A stretch of 64,000 bases of DNA, taken from NCBI RefSeq assembly GCF_016125955.1, contig NZ_JADEVE010000415.1, forward strand, positions 1 to 64,000, read 5' to 3'. Position 1 is the first letter of the stretch, and each line of letters starts with the position of its first letter. The notes under the pieces are model-generated. The model was not told the DNA's origin. It did no database searches and was given only the letters and a program-made list of their open reading frames with translations. Both the position numbers and the translations under genes were made by a program. This stretch comes from Acetomicrobium sp. S15 = DSM 107314 (GTDB taxonomy: Bacteria; Synergistota; Synergistia; Synergistales; Thermosynergistaceae). Positions 26,758 through 35,547 of this stretch are shown here, in pieces.

Positions 26758-27996
26758 ATGGAGCGCATATCGAATACCTTGGCAATCGTCCGGGGGCTGG
26801 AAATAGAGGGATACGAAGCGGCGATAGTGGGTGGGGCTGTCAGGGATCTCTTTCTCGGAAGGCAGCAATTATCGGATGTCGATGTGGCCACGAGTGCGAG
26901 CCTCGAGGCGATCCGATCCCTCTGGGGGGAACGGGTCAAAGTGACGAGGAAGGGACCTCCCTGGACGGCGGTAATCCCCATGGACGGCTTCAATGTAGAG
27001 GTTACCCCCTTTTTGAGTGAAACGCTCGAAGGGGATCTCAAGAGGCGGGATTTCACCGTCAACGCCCTGGCTATGAAGGCGGACGGCAGAGTCATAGATG
27101 TAGTAGATGGGGTAAAAGACCTGTCCAGGCGCATCCTTCGCTTCAATGGAGAGGCGGCTGTGCGTATTCGCGAAGACCCGTTGAGGGCGCTGCGCTTGGC
27201 CAGGTTCGCGGCCGTGCTTCCGGCGTTTGTCGTGGATGAGGCTTCGCTTTCAGCTGCACACGGCTGGCAGGATGCGATGTCGCAGGTGCCGAAGGAGCGC
27301 ATCGGCAAGGAGGTACTCTGCGCGATGCAAGGCGACGCGGTGCGCTTTACGGCTTTCCTCAGAGAGCTCGACCTTGCGAAAACTCTGCTGCCTGGGCTGT
27401 CCGCCGAAACCGAATCGTGCCTGACATATGCTCACATTGCGACGGATAGGGCGGAGGTAAAGGCCGCCTGCATATTGGAGTGCATGGCGAGAGCGAGGAT
27501 ACGAGAGGTGCAAGGGAATGCGGCCTTTGAGGGGTGCCTCGACCATCGCGTTGCTAAGGCTGCCGACCAGATCATGAGTGCCTGGGCCTGGCCGCGTAGG
27601 TTGGCCGACCACATAGCTGGGCTCGTAAAATGGCAGGAGGTAGCGCATTCTGGCCTCTCACCCTGGGTCTTCTTGCGGCTCCTCAAAAGTTTCGGCCGGA
27701 CCTGGCTTGACGATCTCTTCCTTTTGGCTTGGGCAGAGGCTATGGCCGATGGGAAAGACCTCTCTGCCTGGATGAGGAACAGGATAACTGCCGTTTATCT
27801 CGAAGTGAATACCCCCCAGCCGCTCGTTTCGGGGGAAGACGTAATGGAGGTCTTGGGCATAGAAGAAGGCCCCGAGGTGGGGAGGATCCTCGAGGCCATA
27901 GAAAAGGCTCAGGCGGAAGGAAGGATCTGCACCAGGGAGGATGCCATCCGCCTTGCCAGCGCGCTATATAAAAACCCATCACATCAGGATGGTTAG
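26758..27996 (+). CDS. cca: tRNA CCA-adding enzyme/poly(A) polymerase family nucleotidyltransferase
   Basis: A 412-residue class II nucleotidyltransferase. The head has VGGAVRDLFLGRQQLSDVDVA with the metal-binding DVD, followed by RRDFTVNALA and the RRILRF segment for nucleotide recognition. No HD domain is visible at the C-terminus. The ATG at 26758 is taken; a TTG one codon before is the alternative. It adds or repairs the CCA end of tRNA. An A-adding or poly(A) polymerase variant cannot be told apart by eye. Confidence 0.88.
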   Translation: MERISNTLAIVRGLEIEGYEAAIVGGAVRDLFLGRQQLSDVDVATSASLEAIRSLWGERVKVTRKGPPWTAVIPMDGFNVEVTPFLSETLEGDLKRRDFTVNALAMKADGRVIDVVDGVKDLSRRILRFNGEAAVRIREDPLRALRLARFAAVLPAFVVDEASLSAAHGWQDAMSQVPKERIGKEVLCAMQGDAVRFTAFLRELDLAKTLLPGLSAETESCLTYAHIATDRAEVKAACILECMARARIREVQGNAAFEGCLDHRVAKAADQIMSAWAWPRRLADHIAGLVKWQEVAHSGLSPWVFLRLLKSFGRTWLDDLFLLAWAEAMADGKDLSAWMRNRITAVYLEVNTPQPLVSGEDVMEVLGIEEGPEVGRILEAIEKAQAEGRICTREDAIRLASALYKNPSHQDG

Positions 27997-28144
27997 CCGC
28001 TGTGCAGCATGTCGAAAGCGCGGCTGCGAAGCGATTACGATATTATTGTATGTGAAATGGGCGGAGTGATAAAATATAGTTGCACTTTCCTGATCTGTTT
28101 CACAGTAAGCCTTTAGGCGCAATTTTGAAGGAGGTGGAGGTTTT

Positions 28145-28984
28145 ATGAGAGTTCGCATGAGAGGTCGTCTTCTTGGAGTGGTCGTGGTCCTGCTTTTGAC
28201 CGCATATCTTGCGCCTGTGGCTGCGGCAGCGGAACCGACGCTTCTTGAGATTTATCAGGTGCTCCAGAAAAAAGAGTTTGTCGATCTCACCCACAGCTTT
28301 GCGCCAGGCATACCGCATTGGCCCGGTTTCCCGGACGAGAGGCGGGAGACCATATACTGGTACGACGAGGGCGTGGGCTCCGCAGGTTATGGTTTTTTCG
28401 CCCACGTTTACACGCATGTGGGGCAGTGGGGGACGCATTGCGACCCGCCGGCCCACTTCATTAAGGACCTTCGCACAATAGACCAGATAAGCGTTAAGGA
28501 GATGCTCCTTCCGCTCGTGGTCCTCGATATTCACGAGAAAGCTGCACAAAACCCCGATTACGTCGTCACGATGAATGACGTGAGGGCATGGGAGAACCGC
28601 AACGGCCCCATACCGGAGGGCTCTTTTGTGGCACTGCGGACTGATTGGTCCAAACGATGGCCGGACGCGGCAGCCATGCGCAACGCCGATAAGGATGGTG
28701 TGGCTCACTATCCCGGCTGGTCACTCGAAGTGCTGAAATACCTATGTGAGGAGAGGAAGATTACTGCCTCCGGTCACGAGACTACCGACACGGATCCCGG
28801 TATCGCCACGTCGAAGGGCGATTATTCCTGTGAGACCTACATCTTGTCCCAGGACCGCTATCAGATAGAACTGCTCGCTAACCTCGATAAAGTACCGGAG
28901 TACGGCGCGCTCGTGGTGGTGGCCTTCCCAAAGCCGGCTCACGGTTCTGGATTCCCGGCTAGGGTTTTTGCAATACTTCCTTGA
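28145..28984 (+). CDS. Secreted cyclase (kynurenine formamidase-like) family protein
   Basis: A 279-residue protein with a signal peptide (hydrophobic LLGVVVVLLLTAYLAPVAA ending in AAA). The mature part has the cyclase/formamidase metal motif WGTHCDPPAHF and FVDLTHSFAPGIP near its start. The family includes kynurenine formamidase and isatin hydrolase, metal-dependent amide or ester hydrolases. Export is unusual for a formamidase, so the substrate is probably extracellular or periplasmic. A second, longer secreted paralogue is at 48064-49062. Confidence 0.83.
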   Translation: MRVRMRGRLLGVVVVLLLTAYLAPVAAAAEPTLLEIYQVLQKKEFVDLTHSFAPGIPHWPGFPDERRETIYWYDEGVGSAGYGFFAHVYTHVGQWGTHCDPPAHFIKDLRTIDQISVKEMLLPLVVLDIHEKAAQNPDYVVTMNDVRAWENRNGPIPEGSFVALRTDWSKRWPDAAAMRNADKDGVAHYPGWSLEVLKYLCEERKITASGHETTDTDPGIATSKGDYSCETYILSQDRYQIELLANLDKVPEYGALVVVAFPKPAHGSGFPARVFAILP

Positions 28985-29058
28985 AATGTCACTTTGTCAG
29001 CACGGTTTACGGTATAGGGCGCAGTTTATGGCATAGCGTAGGGAGGTGAACGAAGAAG

Positions 29059-30051
29059 TTGAAAGCTATCGTTTTGAGGGAATATGGTGGGCCTGAGGTC
29101 TTAAAGGCGGAAGATATACCAGAACCTCAAGTCTTGTGCCCTTACGATGTGAAGGTGGCCGTGCACGCTACGGCCCTGAACAGGGCGGATGTGTTGCAGA
29201 GGCGCGGCAAATATCCGCAGCCTGGGCCCAAGCCTCAGTACGAAGTCCCAGGGCTCGAGTTTTGCGGAGTTGTGGAGGAGGTCGGATCGCAGGTCCTCGA
29301 ATGGAAGGTCGGCGATCGCGTTATGGGGCTTCTCGCTGGTGGAGGCTACGCCGAGTACGTAGTGACTCACGAGCGCATGCTCATGCCTGTTCCACGGGAT
29401 TTAAGCTTCCATGAGGCTGCAGCCATACCGGAGGTCTTTCTGACCGCTTATGACGCGCTCTTTTTCAAGGGCAGGATGGAAGTCGGCGATGTGGTTTTGA
29501 TCCACGCCGGCGGAAGCGGCGTCGGCACTGCCGCTATTCAGCTCGCCAAGATAGGCGGCGCGAGCAAGATATTCGTCACGGCTGGAAGTGCGGATAAATG
29601 CGAAAGGACCGTAAGGCTCGGAGCGGATAGAGCCATCAACTACAAAGAAGAGAACTTCGCCGATGTGGTGCTCTCTGAAACGGGAGGGCGAGGGGTCGAT
29701 GTGACCTTGGACTTCATAGGAAAACCCTACCTGGATGGCAACACAAAGGCCGCGGCTATGGATGGAAGGATAGTCCAGATCGCCGTCATGGGAGGCGCAA
29801 AGGGCGAGGTGGATTTAGGGGCCTTCATGAGCAAACGCCTTACGCTTGTCGGGACCACGCTTCGCGCCCGCCCGATAGAGCAAAAAATCGCCCTGACCCA
29901 GCGCTTCCGCAAGGAGATCCTGCCATTGTTCGAATCCGGCCGCTTGAGGCCTATCGTGGATACGGCTTTCCCGCTTGAGCGCGCGGCGGAGGCGCATCGC
30001 TACATGGAAGAGAACAGGAACTTCGGTAAGATCATATTGGCAGTTCGGTGA
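29059..30051 (+). CDS. NADPH:quinone oxidoreductase, zinc-less MDR family
   Basis: A 330-residue medium-chain dehydrogenase/reductase of the quinone oxidoreductase type. Key pieces are ALNRADVLQRRGKYP, the cofactor loop HAGGSGVGTAAIQLAKIGG and the C-terminal AAEAHRYMEENRNFGKI. No zinc-ligand cysteines are present, as expected. It starts with TTG behind GGGAGG. It ends just before a strong terminator. Confidence 0.9.
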   Translation: MKAIVLREYGGPEVLKAEDIPEPQVLCPYDVKVAVHATALNRADVLQRRGKYPQPGPKPQYEVPGLEFCGVVEEVGSQVLEWKVGDRVMGLLAGGGYAEYVVTHERMLMPVPRDLSFHEAAAIPEVFLTAYDALFFKGRMEVGDVVLIHAGGSGVGTAAIQLAKIGGASKIFVTAGSADKCERTVRLGADRAINYKEENFADVVLSETGGRGVDVTLDFIGKPYLDGNTKAAAMDGRIVQIAVMGGAKGEVDLGAFMSKRLTLVGTTLRARPIEQKIALTQRFRKEILPLFESGRLRPIVDTAFPLERAAEAHRYMEENRNFGKIILAVR

Positions 30052-30099
30052 GGTGTCCTTTGGCACTCTCGACGAAGGCGGCCATAGCGGTCATAAGCG

Positions 30100-30142
30100 A
30101 AGCGGCGCCCGGTCTTGGTTTTTAACTTGCCGGGCGCCGCTT
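30100..30142 (+). terminator. Bidirectional terminator between convergent genes
   Basis: A 13-base GC-rich perfect inverted repeat (aagcggcgcccgg at 30100-30112, ccgggcgccgctt at 30130-30142) followed by tagtttta. It lies between the plus-strand quinone reductase and the minus-strand ilvD gene and can serve both. Confidence 0.85.
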
Positions 30143-30160
30143 TAGTTTTAAGCCGTGGAG

Positions 30161-31831
30161 CTAGAACTTGAATATTGCTCCCTTAGATGCCGATGAGGCT
30201 AGCTTGGAATATAGCGCCAGATAGCCGGTCTTGACCTTCGGCTCTGGGCGCTTCCACTGGGCGAGCCTACGTTTGATCTCCTCGTCGCTCACATGGAGCG
30301 TGAGCTCCCTCTTTTCTACATCTATAGTGATCTCGTCTCCGTCCTTGACGATCGCCAAAGGACCCCCTTCAGCGGCCTCGGGCGATATGTGGCCGACGAA
30401 GCAACCGTTGTTCGTGCCGGAGAATCTGCCGTCCGTGACGAGCGCCGTGGAAAGGGCGAGTCCTCTCCCGTAGAGGTATTTCATGGCGTTGTACATCTCT
30501 CTCATCCCGGGGCCTCCTTTTGGCCCTTCGTATCGTATGACGACCACCGTACCAGGGCCCACCTTGCCGTCGAGGATCGCCTTGTCGGCGCTCTCTTCGT
30601 CGTCGAAAACCATGGCTTTGCCCTTGAAGTGCCACACGGACGGGTCCATCGCGCCGGGTTTGCATACTGCTCCGTCTGGCGCCAAATTGCCGTGCAGAAT
30701 GGCCAGTCCGCCCGTGGCGTTGAACGGATCAGATAGATCCCTTATGACCCTCTTGTCCTCCGGATAGTGGTAGCGGTAACTTGCTAAATTCTCTGCCACC
30801 GTGCGCCCGGTGCAGGTCAGGGCGTCGCGGTTGATGAGGTCTCCCAAATTTTCCATGACCCTCGGTATGCCGCCCGCCATGTAGAAGGCTTCCATGTCCC
30901 ACTTGGAGGCCGGGTTCACCTTGGCTATCTGCGGCGTTGTGCGGCTCAGGGAATCGAACATCTCCAAAACATCGAGCGACAGGCCAGCCTCATAGGCGAT
31001 AGCAGGTAGATGCAGGGCCGCGTTTGTGGAGCCGCCCGTCGCCATGCATACCCTTATGGCGTTTTCCAGCGAGGCCTTGTTTATGATCTTGCGTGCGCTT
31101 ATGTTTTTCTTGACGAGTTCACATATCGCGATGCCGCTTTCTTGAGCTATCCGCAACCGCTCGGCGTATGTGGCTGGGGTGAGCGCTCCGCCTGGAAGCG
31201 TCATCCCGAAAGCCTCGGCGAGCGAACACATGGTGTTGGCCGTTCCGAAGAAAGCGCAGGAACCACATCCGGGGCAGGCGACATCCTCGAGATTGTAGTA
31301 CTCTTCCTCGCTTATCTTCCCGGCGCTCATCATGCCCAGCGCCTCAGAAACTGATGTGAGATCTGCCTTGCGCTCGTCGAACTCGATCCCACCCAACATC
31401 GGCCCGCCAGGGACTATTATGGCCGGTATGTCGAGCCTGGCCGCCGCCATGAGCATGCCCGGAACGATCTTATCGCAGGAACCCAAAAGCACTAAGCCGT
31501 CGAGCCTGTGGGCTTGTGCCATGACTTCGATGTCATTTGCTATGAGCTCTCTGGAGGGGAGAATGTAGTGCATTCCGTCGTGTCCCTGGGCCACCCCGTC
31601 GCAGGCGGCTATTACGCCGAACTCCACAGCTGTGCCGCCGCCTCTGTATATCCCTCTCTTTACGAACTCGCTCACCAACCGCAGGTTGAAATGTCCTGGC
31701 ACGATCGTGTTCCACGAATTGGCTATACCTATTATGGGGCGCGACAGGTCGTCATCTGAATATCCCATTGACTTGTAAGCAGCCCTCTGCATGGAAAACT
31801 CCGGCTTTTTAAGCACTTCCTTGCTCCTCAA
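30161..31831 (-). CDS. ilvD: IlvD/Edd-family dehydratase (dihydroxy-acid dehydratase)
   Basis: A 556-residue dehydratase of the IlvD/Edd family. C119 in GSCDKIVPGM and C192 in ACPGCGSCAFFG fit two of the usual iron-sulfur ligands. The third, normally a cysteine in a WNxxxPC motif near residue 47, is replaced here by glycine (NSWNTIVPGHF). GRFSGTNNG near the C-terminus is typical. No other branched-chain biosynthesis gene lies nearby, so a sugar-acid dehydratase role is possible. The gene is monocistronic. Confidence 0.8.
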   Translation of the reverse strand: MRSKEVLKKPEFSMQRAAYKSMGYSDDDLSRPIIGIANSWNTIVPGHFNLRLVSEFVKRGIYRGGGTAVEFGVIAACDGVAQGHDGMHYILPSRELIANDIEVMAQAHRLDGLVLLGSCDKIVPGMLMAAARLDIPAIIVPGGPMLGGIEFDERKADLTSVSEALGMMSAGKISEEEYYNLEDVACPGCGSCAFFGTANTMCSLAEAFGMTLPGGALTPATYAERLRIAQESGIAICELVKKNISARKIINKASLENAIRVCMATGGSTNAALHLPAIAYEAGLSLDVLEMFDSLSRTTPQIAKVNPASKWDMEAFYMAGGIPRVMENLGDLINRDALTCTGRTVAENLASYRYHYPEDKRVIRDLSDPFNATGGLAILHGNLAPDGAVCKPGAMDPSVWHFKGKAMVFDDEESADKAILDGKVGPGTVVVIRYEGPKGGPGMREMYNAMKYLYGRGLALSTALVTDGRFSGTNNGCFVGHISPEAAEGGPLAIVKDGDEITIDVEKRELTLHVSDEEIKRRLAQWKRPEPKVKTGYLALYSKLASSASKGAIFKF

Positions 31832-32044
31832 ACCCCTTACCCCCTTCTCGACAATGTCATAACCCTCGTCCCATTATAAACCAACCCCTGGATCAGGTCT
31901 TTATTTTTTTGTGTTTACCCTTGCTCATCTTATATGGCGATGCCATTGCTATGGCGATTGGCTATACAACAGGGCAACGATAGCACCGATGGCCTTCGGG
32001 CGCTGGCTGCCGAACATCACTACAAGGTGCCGGCCGAGTTTTCT

Positions 32045-32962
32045 TTACGAGGTTTTAAAAGCGGCCGTGCTAAGGTATTTATCGCCTCTATCCGGTGAGA
32101 TGGTGACGATATTTCCACCTATCTCCCTCGTCAAGGTCAGGGCAGCCCACACGTTGGCACCCGTTGATATCCCCACGAACAAACCCTCTTTTCGCGCGAG
32201 GAGTCGCGCCATTTCCATGGCTGCTTCGTCTGGTACTTGCACGACTCGATCTATTATATCGAGGTCCAGGTTTTTGGGGATGAAGCCGGCCCCGATCCCC
32301 TCTATTGCGTGTCTTCCTGCGCTTCCTCCACTCAAAACTGCGCTCTTTTGTGGCTCTACCGCGATGACCTGTGCGTTGGGGAAGGCGGCTTTTACGATGC
32401 GCCCCACGCCCGTTATCGTGCCGCCGGTTCCAACGCCGGCTACGAAGGCGGCGATCTCTTTCCCTTTTATGTCTGCCACGATCTCGGGACCGGTCGTCAC
32501 CTGGTGAGCCCACGGGTTACCAGGGTTTGAAAACTGATCTGGCATAAAGGCCCTCGGGATTTCGCTTACAATCTTTTGAGCGGCCTCGATGGCTCCCTTC
32601 ATCCCGGTTTCTGTGGGGGTGAGCACGACTTCCGCGCCGTAAGCGGAAAGCACACTCCTCCGCTCCAAAGACATCGACTCTGGCATCGTTAAAATCACCT
32701 TGAGGCCCAGAGACGCTCCCAACATGGCAAAGCCTATGCCGGTATTGCCCGATGTAGGCTCGACGATCGTCGCGCCCTCTTGGAGCTTTCCCTCAATCTC
32801 AGCAAAGCGGAGCATCCCCCAGGCGGCTCTGTCTTTCACCGAGCCTCCGATGTTGTTACCCTCGAGTTTTAGCCATATACGAGATCCCTCGAGGGCGAGC
32901 TTCATCATTGGGGTCTTCCCTATGAGCTTTCTTAAGGCGATGCGATCGACGGCGCAATCCAG
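32045..32962 (-). CDS. cysK: Cysteine synthase (O-acetylserine sulfhydrylase)
   Basis: A PLP enzyme making cysteine from O-acetylserine and sulfide. The PLP lysine is K43 in GGSVKDRAAWG and TSGNTG (70-75) binds the phosphate. The first ATG in frame (32908) would cut off the conserved LRKLIGKTP segment. The frame continues upstream in homology to a CTG at 32962, directly after the cysE stop and behind AAAGGAGG at good spacing; no ATG, GTG or TTG is available. I therefore annotate a CTG start giving 305 residues. It forms an operon with cysE. Confidence 0.88.
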   Translation of the reverse strand: MDCAVDRIALRKLIGKTPMMKLALEGSRIWLKLEGNNIGGSVKDRAAWGMLRFAEIEGKLQEGATIVEPTSGNTGIGFAMLGASLGLKVILTMPESMSLERRSVLSAYGAEVVLTPTETGMKGAIEAAQKIVSEIPRAFMPDQFSNPGNPWAHQVTTGPEIVADIKGKEIAAFVAGVGTGGTITGVGRIVKAAFPNAQVIAVEPQKSAVLSGGSAGRHAIEGIGAGFIPKNLDLDIIDRVVQVPDEAAMEMARLLARKEGLFVGISTGANVWAALTLTREIGGNIVTISPDRGDKYLSTAAFKTS

Positions 32963-33667
32963 CTAAACCGCCTCCTTTGATCCCGTTACATCTTCCTCTA
33001 AGTCTTCCAACAAGCTGAGGCGCTCTTTGAGGAGTTTGACCTCTGTCTCCAGCGCTTTGAGTCTTAAAACCAGAGGCTCGGGAAGGTCTCCATGGTTTAA
33101 CCTCTCCCTTGGACTTCTTAGTTTGGCTCCGCGCTCTCTTACCACGATGCCGGGTACGCCGACCACCGTGCTTTCAGGCGGCACGTCGCGGACCACGACA
33201 CTGCCGGCTCCAATCCTGGCGTTTTCCCCTATCACGATATTTCCTAAAATCTTGGCCCCGCTGCCCACAAGGGCTCCCTCCTCCAGCGTGGGGTGGCGCT
33301 TGCCCTTGTCTTTGCCGGTGCCGCCCAATGTCACGCCCTGGTAGAGCGTAACATTGTCCCCTACGACAGCCGTTTCGCCTATCACCACGCCCATACCGTG
33401 GTCTATGAACACGCCCCTGCCGATCTTAGCTCCTGGATGAATCTCGATTCCCGTTATCCACCGGACCAATTGGGATAAGAAGCGCGGCAGAAAGGGAATG
33501 TGAAGCCTCGAGTGCAGGAAGTGCGTTAGGCGATGAAAAACGATTGCGTGGAATCCGGGGTAGCATGTCATTGCCTCTAAAACTCCCAAAAAGCCCCGCG
33601 GTAGAGCAGGATCCCGTTCTCTCACCGCCGTAAAATCCGCCTTTAATGTTTTCCACATTTCTTTCAT
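32963..33667 (-). CDS. cysE: Serine O-acetyltransferase
   Basis: A 234-residue hexapeptide-repeat acetyltransferase. The N-terminal helical part is short, as in EpsC-type enzymes. [28 protein letters not shown] and [16 protein letters not shown] mark the left-handed beta helix and active site. A charged helical tail ([20 protein letters not shown]) follows. It makes O-acetylserine for the downstream cysK, whose start abuts its stop. A structured leader with a terminator lies upstream. Confidence 0.93.
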   Translation of the reverse strand: MKEMWKTLKADFTAVRERDPALPRGFLGVLEAMTCYPGFHAIVFHRLTHFLHSRLHIPFLPRFLSQLVRWITGIEIHPGAKIGRGVFIDHGMGVVIGETAVVGDNVTLYQGVTLGGTGKDKGKRHPTLEEGALVGSGAKILGNIVIGENARIGAGSVVVRDVPPESTVVGVPGIVVRERGAKLRSPRERLNHGDLPEPLVLRLKALETEVKLLKERLSLLEDLEEDVTGSKEAV

Positions 33668-33741
33668 CTCGTTTCCCTCCTCACTGGTTAGCTTGTTTTC
33701 AGTCTTTTTAAGTTAAAAGTATCGTTGTATAGCAGTTATAA

Positions 33742-33780
33742 AAAGGCGGGTTTACCACCGCACTGGGTAAACCCGCCTTT
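33742..33780 (-). terminator. Leader terminator upstream of cysE
   Basis: A perfect 15-base inverted repeat (aaaggcgggtttacc at 33742-33756, ggtaaacccgccttt at 33766-33780) with a nine-base loop. On the minus strand it is followed by a run of five T, the classic intrinsic terminator form, but it lies before cysE and not after a gene. Confidence 0.85.
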
Positions 33781-33856
33781 GAATAATCTTTGTCGATTTA
33801 TGCCTTGCGGCTTGCGCTATGGCCGCCTTGTGCCTTCCCCCAGCTGCGGTTCGTCT

Positions 33857-33903
33857 CCACCGCGGCCAAGAGAAAGCCGCGGTGGATCAGGAGAGGATCC
33901 ACC
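33857..33903 (-). promoter_or_regulatory. Two mutually exclusive stem-loops in the cysE leader
   Basis: Stem 1 pairs 33857-33866 (ccaccgcggc) with 33876-33885 (gccgcggtgg). Stem 2 pairs 33881-33888 (ggtggatc) with 33896-33903 (gatccacc). The two share 33881-33885, so they cannot form together. Such switching is what an attenuator or riboswitch would need. Confidence 0.55.
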
Positions 33904-33990
33904 TACATATACACACATTTGTTCTTAAAATACGCCCTTTAACTTTAACCGCCCTCACTCAATGTCACCGCCCACTTTGCGTCGAAGTTA

Positions 33991-34019
33991 AGCCTACCTA
34001 ACTTTTCTCCCTCTGTCAA
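33991..34019 (-). promoter_or_regulatory. Candidate promoter of cysE-cysK
   Basis: On the minus strand TTGACA (34014-34019) is followed after 17 bases by TAGGCT (33991-33996). The -35 is perfect and the -10 weak. Confidence 0.45.
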
Positions 34020-34189
34020 CCCCTGAGTGACAAGTTTTTTACTTTTTGTGTTTTTGCCCTTTATATCCAGATGACAATATCGTTGCTCATGTAATTGTGA
34101 CGCAGGTGAGAAGTGGCGCGAAGAGCGAGCCTCCTGTTATAAAACTGTAATCGATTTGGGTTAAAATTACTGCAAAAGGAGGGATCAGC

Positions 34190-34624
34190 ATGTCTGCTCA
34201 ACAGAATAAAATCAAGGTGCTCTTTGTGTGTGGTAGAAATACCGCCAGAAGCCAAATGGGAGAGGCCCTTCTTAAGGCCTTAGGAGGAGATCGCTTCGAG
34301 GTGGAGAGCGCTGGACTTGAGGCTGGAGATGAGATAAACCCGCTCGCCATCGAAGTCATGAAAGAAATCGGGATCGACATATCCAAAAACGCGACGAAGA
34401 GCATCTTTGACCTTTACAAAGCAGGTAAAACGTACCATTACGTCATTGCCGTCTGCGACGCAGTTCAGGCGGAGCGCTGCCCTATATTTCCTGGCGTAAG
34501 AGAACAGCTCCACTGGTCGCTTCCGGATCCAGCCTCGTTTACAGGCAGCTGGGAAGAGAAGCTCCAAAAAGCGAGAGAACTACGTGATCAGTTAAAAGCA
34601 AAAATCGAAGAATGGATAAAATAA
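34190..34624 (+). CDS. arsC: Arsenate reductase (thioredoxin-type) / low-Mr phosphatase family
   Basis: A 144-residue protein of the low-molecular-weight phosphatase fold. The P-loop CGRNTARS holds C14 and R20 (CX5R), and a second cysteine pair, C89 and C97 (VCDAVQAERC), matches the redox relay of thioredoxin-coupled ArsC. LPDPASFTG supplies the general-acid aspartate. It reduces arsenate to arsenite. No arsenite exporter or ArsR lies beside it, so it acts with genes elsewhere. A strong GGAGGGA ribosome binding site precedes the ATG. Confidence 0.87.
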   Translation: MSAQQNKIKVLFVCGRNTARSQMGEALLKALGGDRFEVESAGLEAGDEINPLAIEVMKEIGIDISKNATKSIFDLYKAGKTYHYVIAVCDAVQAERCPIFPGVREQLHWSLPDPASFTGSWEEKLQKARELRDQLKAKIEEWIK

Positions 34625-34697
34625 CTCTGGCGGTCAGGTCCTTACTTTTTGTGTTTGTTGACTGCCGTTAGCTCTTACTAAATCACAATATCAATTA

Positions 34698-34720
34698 AGG
34701 GGGCGGCTTAGCCGCCCCCT
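34698..34720. terminator. Terminator between arsC and the encapsulin gene
   Basis: agggggcggc (34698-34707) pairs with gccgccccct (34711-34720) around a three-base loop. It sits between convergent genes, close to the encapsulin stop. The T-run is weak on both sides. Confidence 0.6.
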
Positions 34721-34727
34721 GCGCTCC

Positions 34728-35522
34728 TTATACCTCGAGTCTGAGTATAGCTTCGGGGTTAACGACGCGGAACGTGAACGATTCCGTCAGGAAGAGTTTC
34801 ACACTTTCGGCGCTCCTGTTCACAAAGCCCAGAGAGAAGTCAACCCCCAAGACGAGTTCCATATCGCCGCCGCGGAGCGATACTACGTAAGCCTCATCTA
34901 TGGATGGGGCAGGTATAATCTTTTCGGCGAGAGCTTCGATCCTTTTGGCCAGCGGATAGCCTTCGGCTCGGCTTAGGATCCACTTCCATATCTTTGTTCC
35001 GGCCACGAGGACATAAGGTCCTTCTACGCCGCTCGATTTTAGAGAGGAGACAGCATCGGCCACGCCGCCGATGAAGCTCGACTCTTCCATGGAGACCTTA
35101 AGGCTCCTCTGCGCTGTGGCTTCTCTTAGGCCGACGATGCTTCCTTCTTTAAGGCCTTTGTATATAGCTTCTTCTTCGAAGCACGCCATCTGGCGCGCAG
35201 CTTCCTCGAGAGGCGATAGGTCAGGGTTCTTTAGACCCCTCGTGATGTTGTCCAGCTCCCACAGGCACAGCTCAAACTCGACTCGAGGTTCGACGAGGGG
35301 AAGCACCTGCCTCACGCCGAGGCATATGCCTTTCCCCTCACATGCTTTAACTGTCTCGACTTTACCCGTCGGGCAGGCCGCATAGTCCCAGCCCATCGGT
35401 CCCACAACGTCCACGAACTTCCTTGCGGAGAGATTGTTGATCAAAATCTTCTTTGCCTGGTCATCTATCTGCTCCCATGCTTCTGCTGAAATCGGAGCCA
35501 ATTTCCTCTTCAGGATATCCAT
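34728..35522 (-). CDS. enc: Type 1 encapsulin shell protein
   Basis: A 264-residue shell protein with the HK97 fold, assembling into a protein nanocompartment. The opening LKRKLAPISAEAWEQID, ARKFVDVVGPMGWDYAA, LWELDNITRG and the ending TFRVVNPEAIL follow the Thermotoga maritima encapsulin along the whole length. It lies 25 bases after the encapsulated-ferritin gene, with which it shares a promoter; the cargo carries a matching targeting tail. The shell therefore stores iron. Confidence 0.95.
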   Translation of the reverse strand: MDILKRKLAPISAEAWEQIDDQAKKILINNLSARKFVDVVGPMGWDYAACPTGKVETVKACEGKGICLGVRQVLPLVEPRVEFELCLWELDNITRGLKNPDLSPLEEAARQMACFEEEAIYKGLKEGSIVGLREATAQRSLKVSMEESSFIGGVADAVSSLKSSGVEGPYVLVAGTKIWKWILSRAEGYPLAKRIEALAEKIIPAPSIDEAYVVSLRGGDMELVLGVDFSLGFVNRSAESVKLFLTESFTFRVVNPEAILRLEV

Positions 35523-35547
35523 AGCTATACCTCCTATTCCTTTTTTA

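Larger units (their letters stand above)
33668..33990 (-). promoter_or_regulatory. Structured leader of cysE-cysK
   Basis: More than 300 non-coding bases precede cysE on its strand. They contain competing stem-loops (33857-33903) and a terminator (33742-33780) 75 bases before the cysE start. This arrangement indicates transcription attenuation of cysteine biosynthesis. I looked for the T-box AGGGTGGNACCGCG signature and for S-box motifs and found neither, so the sensor is unknown. Confidence 0.55.

Noticed and set aside
33668-34010. T-box or SAM riboswitch in the cysE leader
   Set aside because: The T-box antiterminator sequence and the S-box conserved cores were not found; only generic stem-loops and a terminator are visible.
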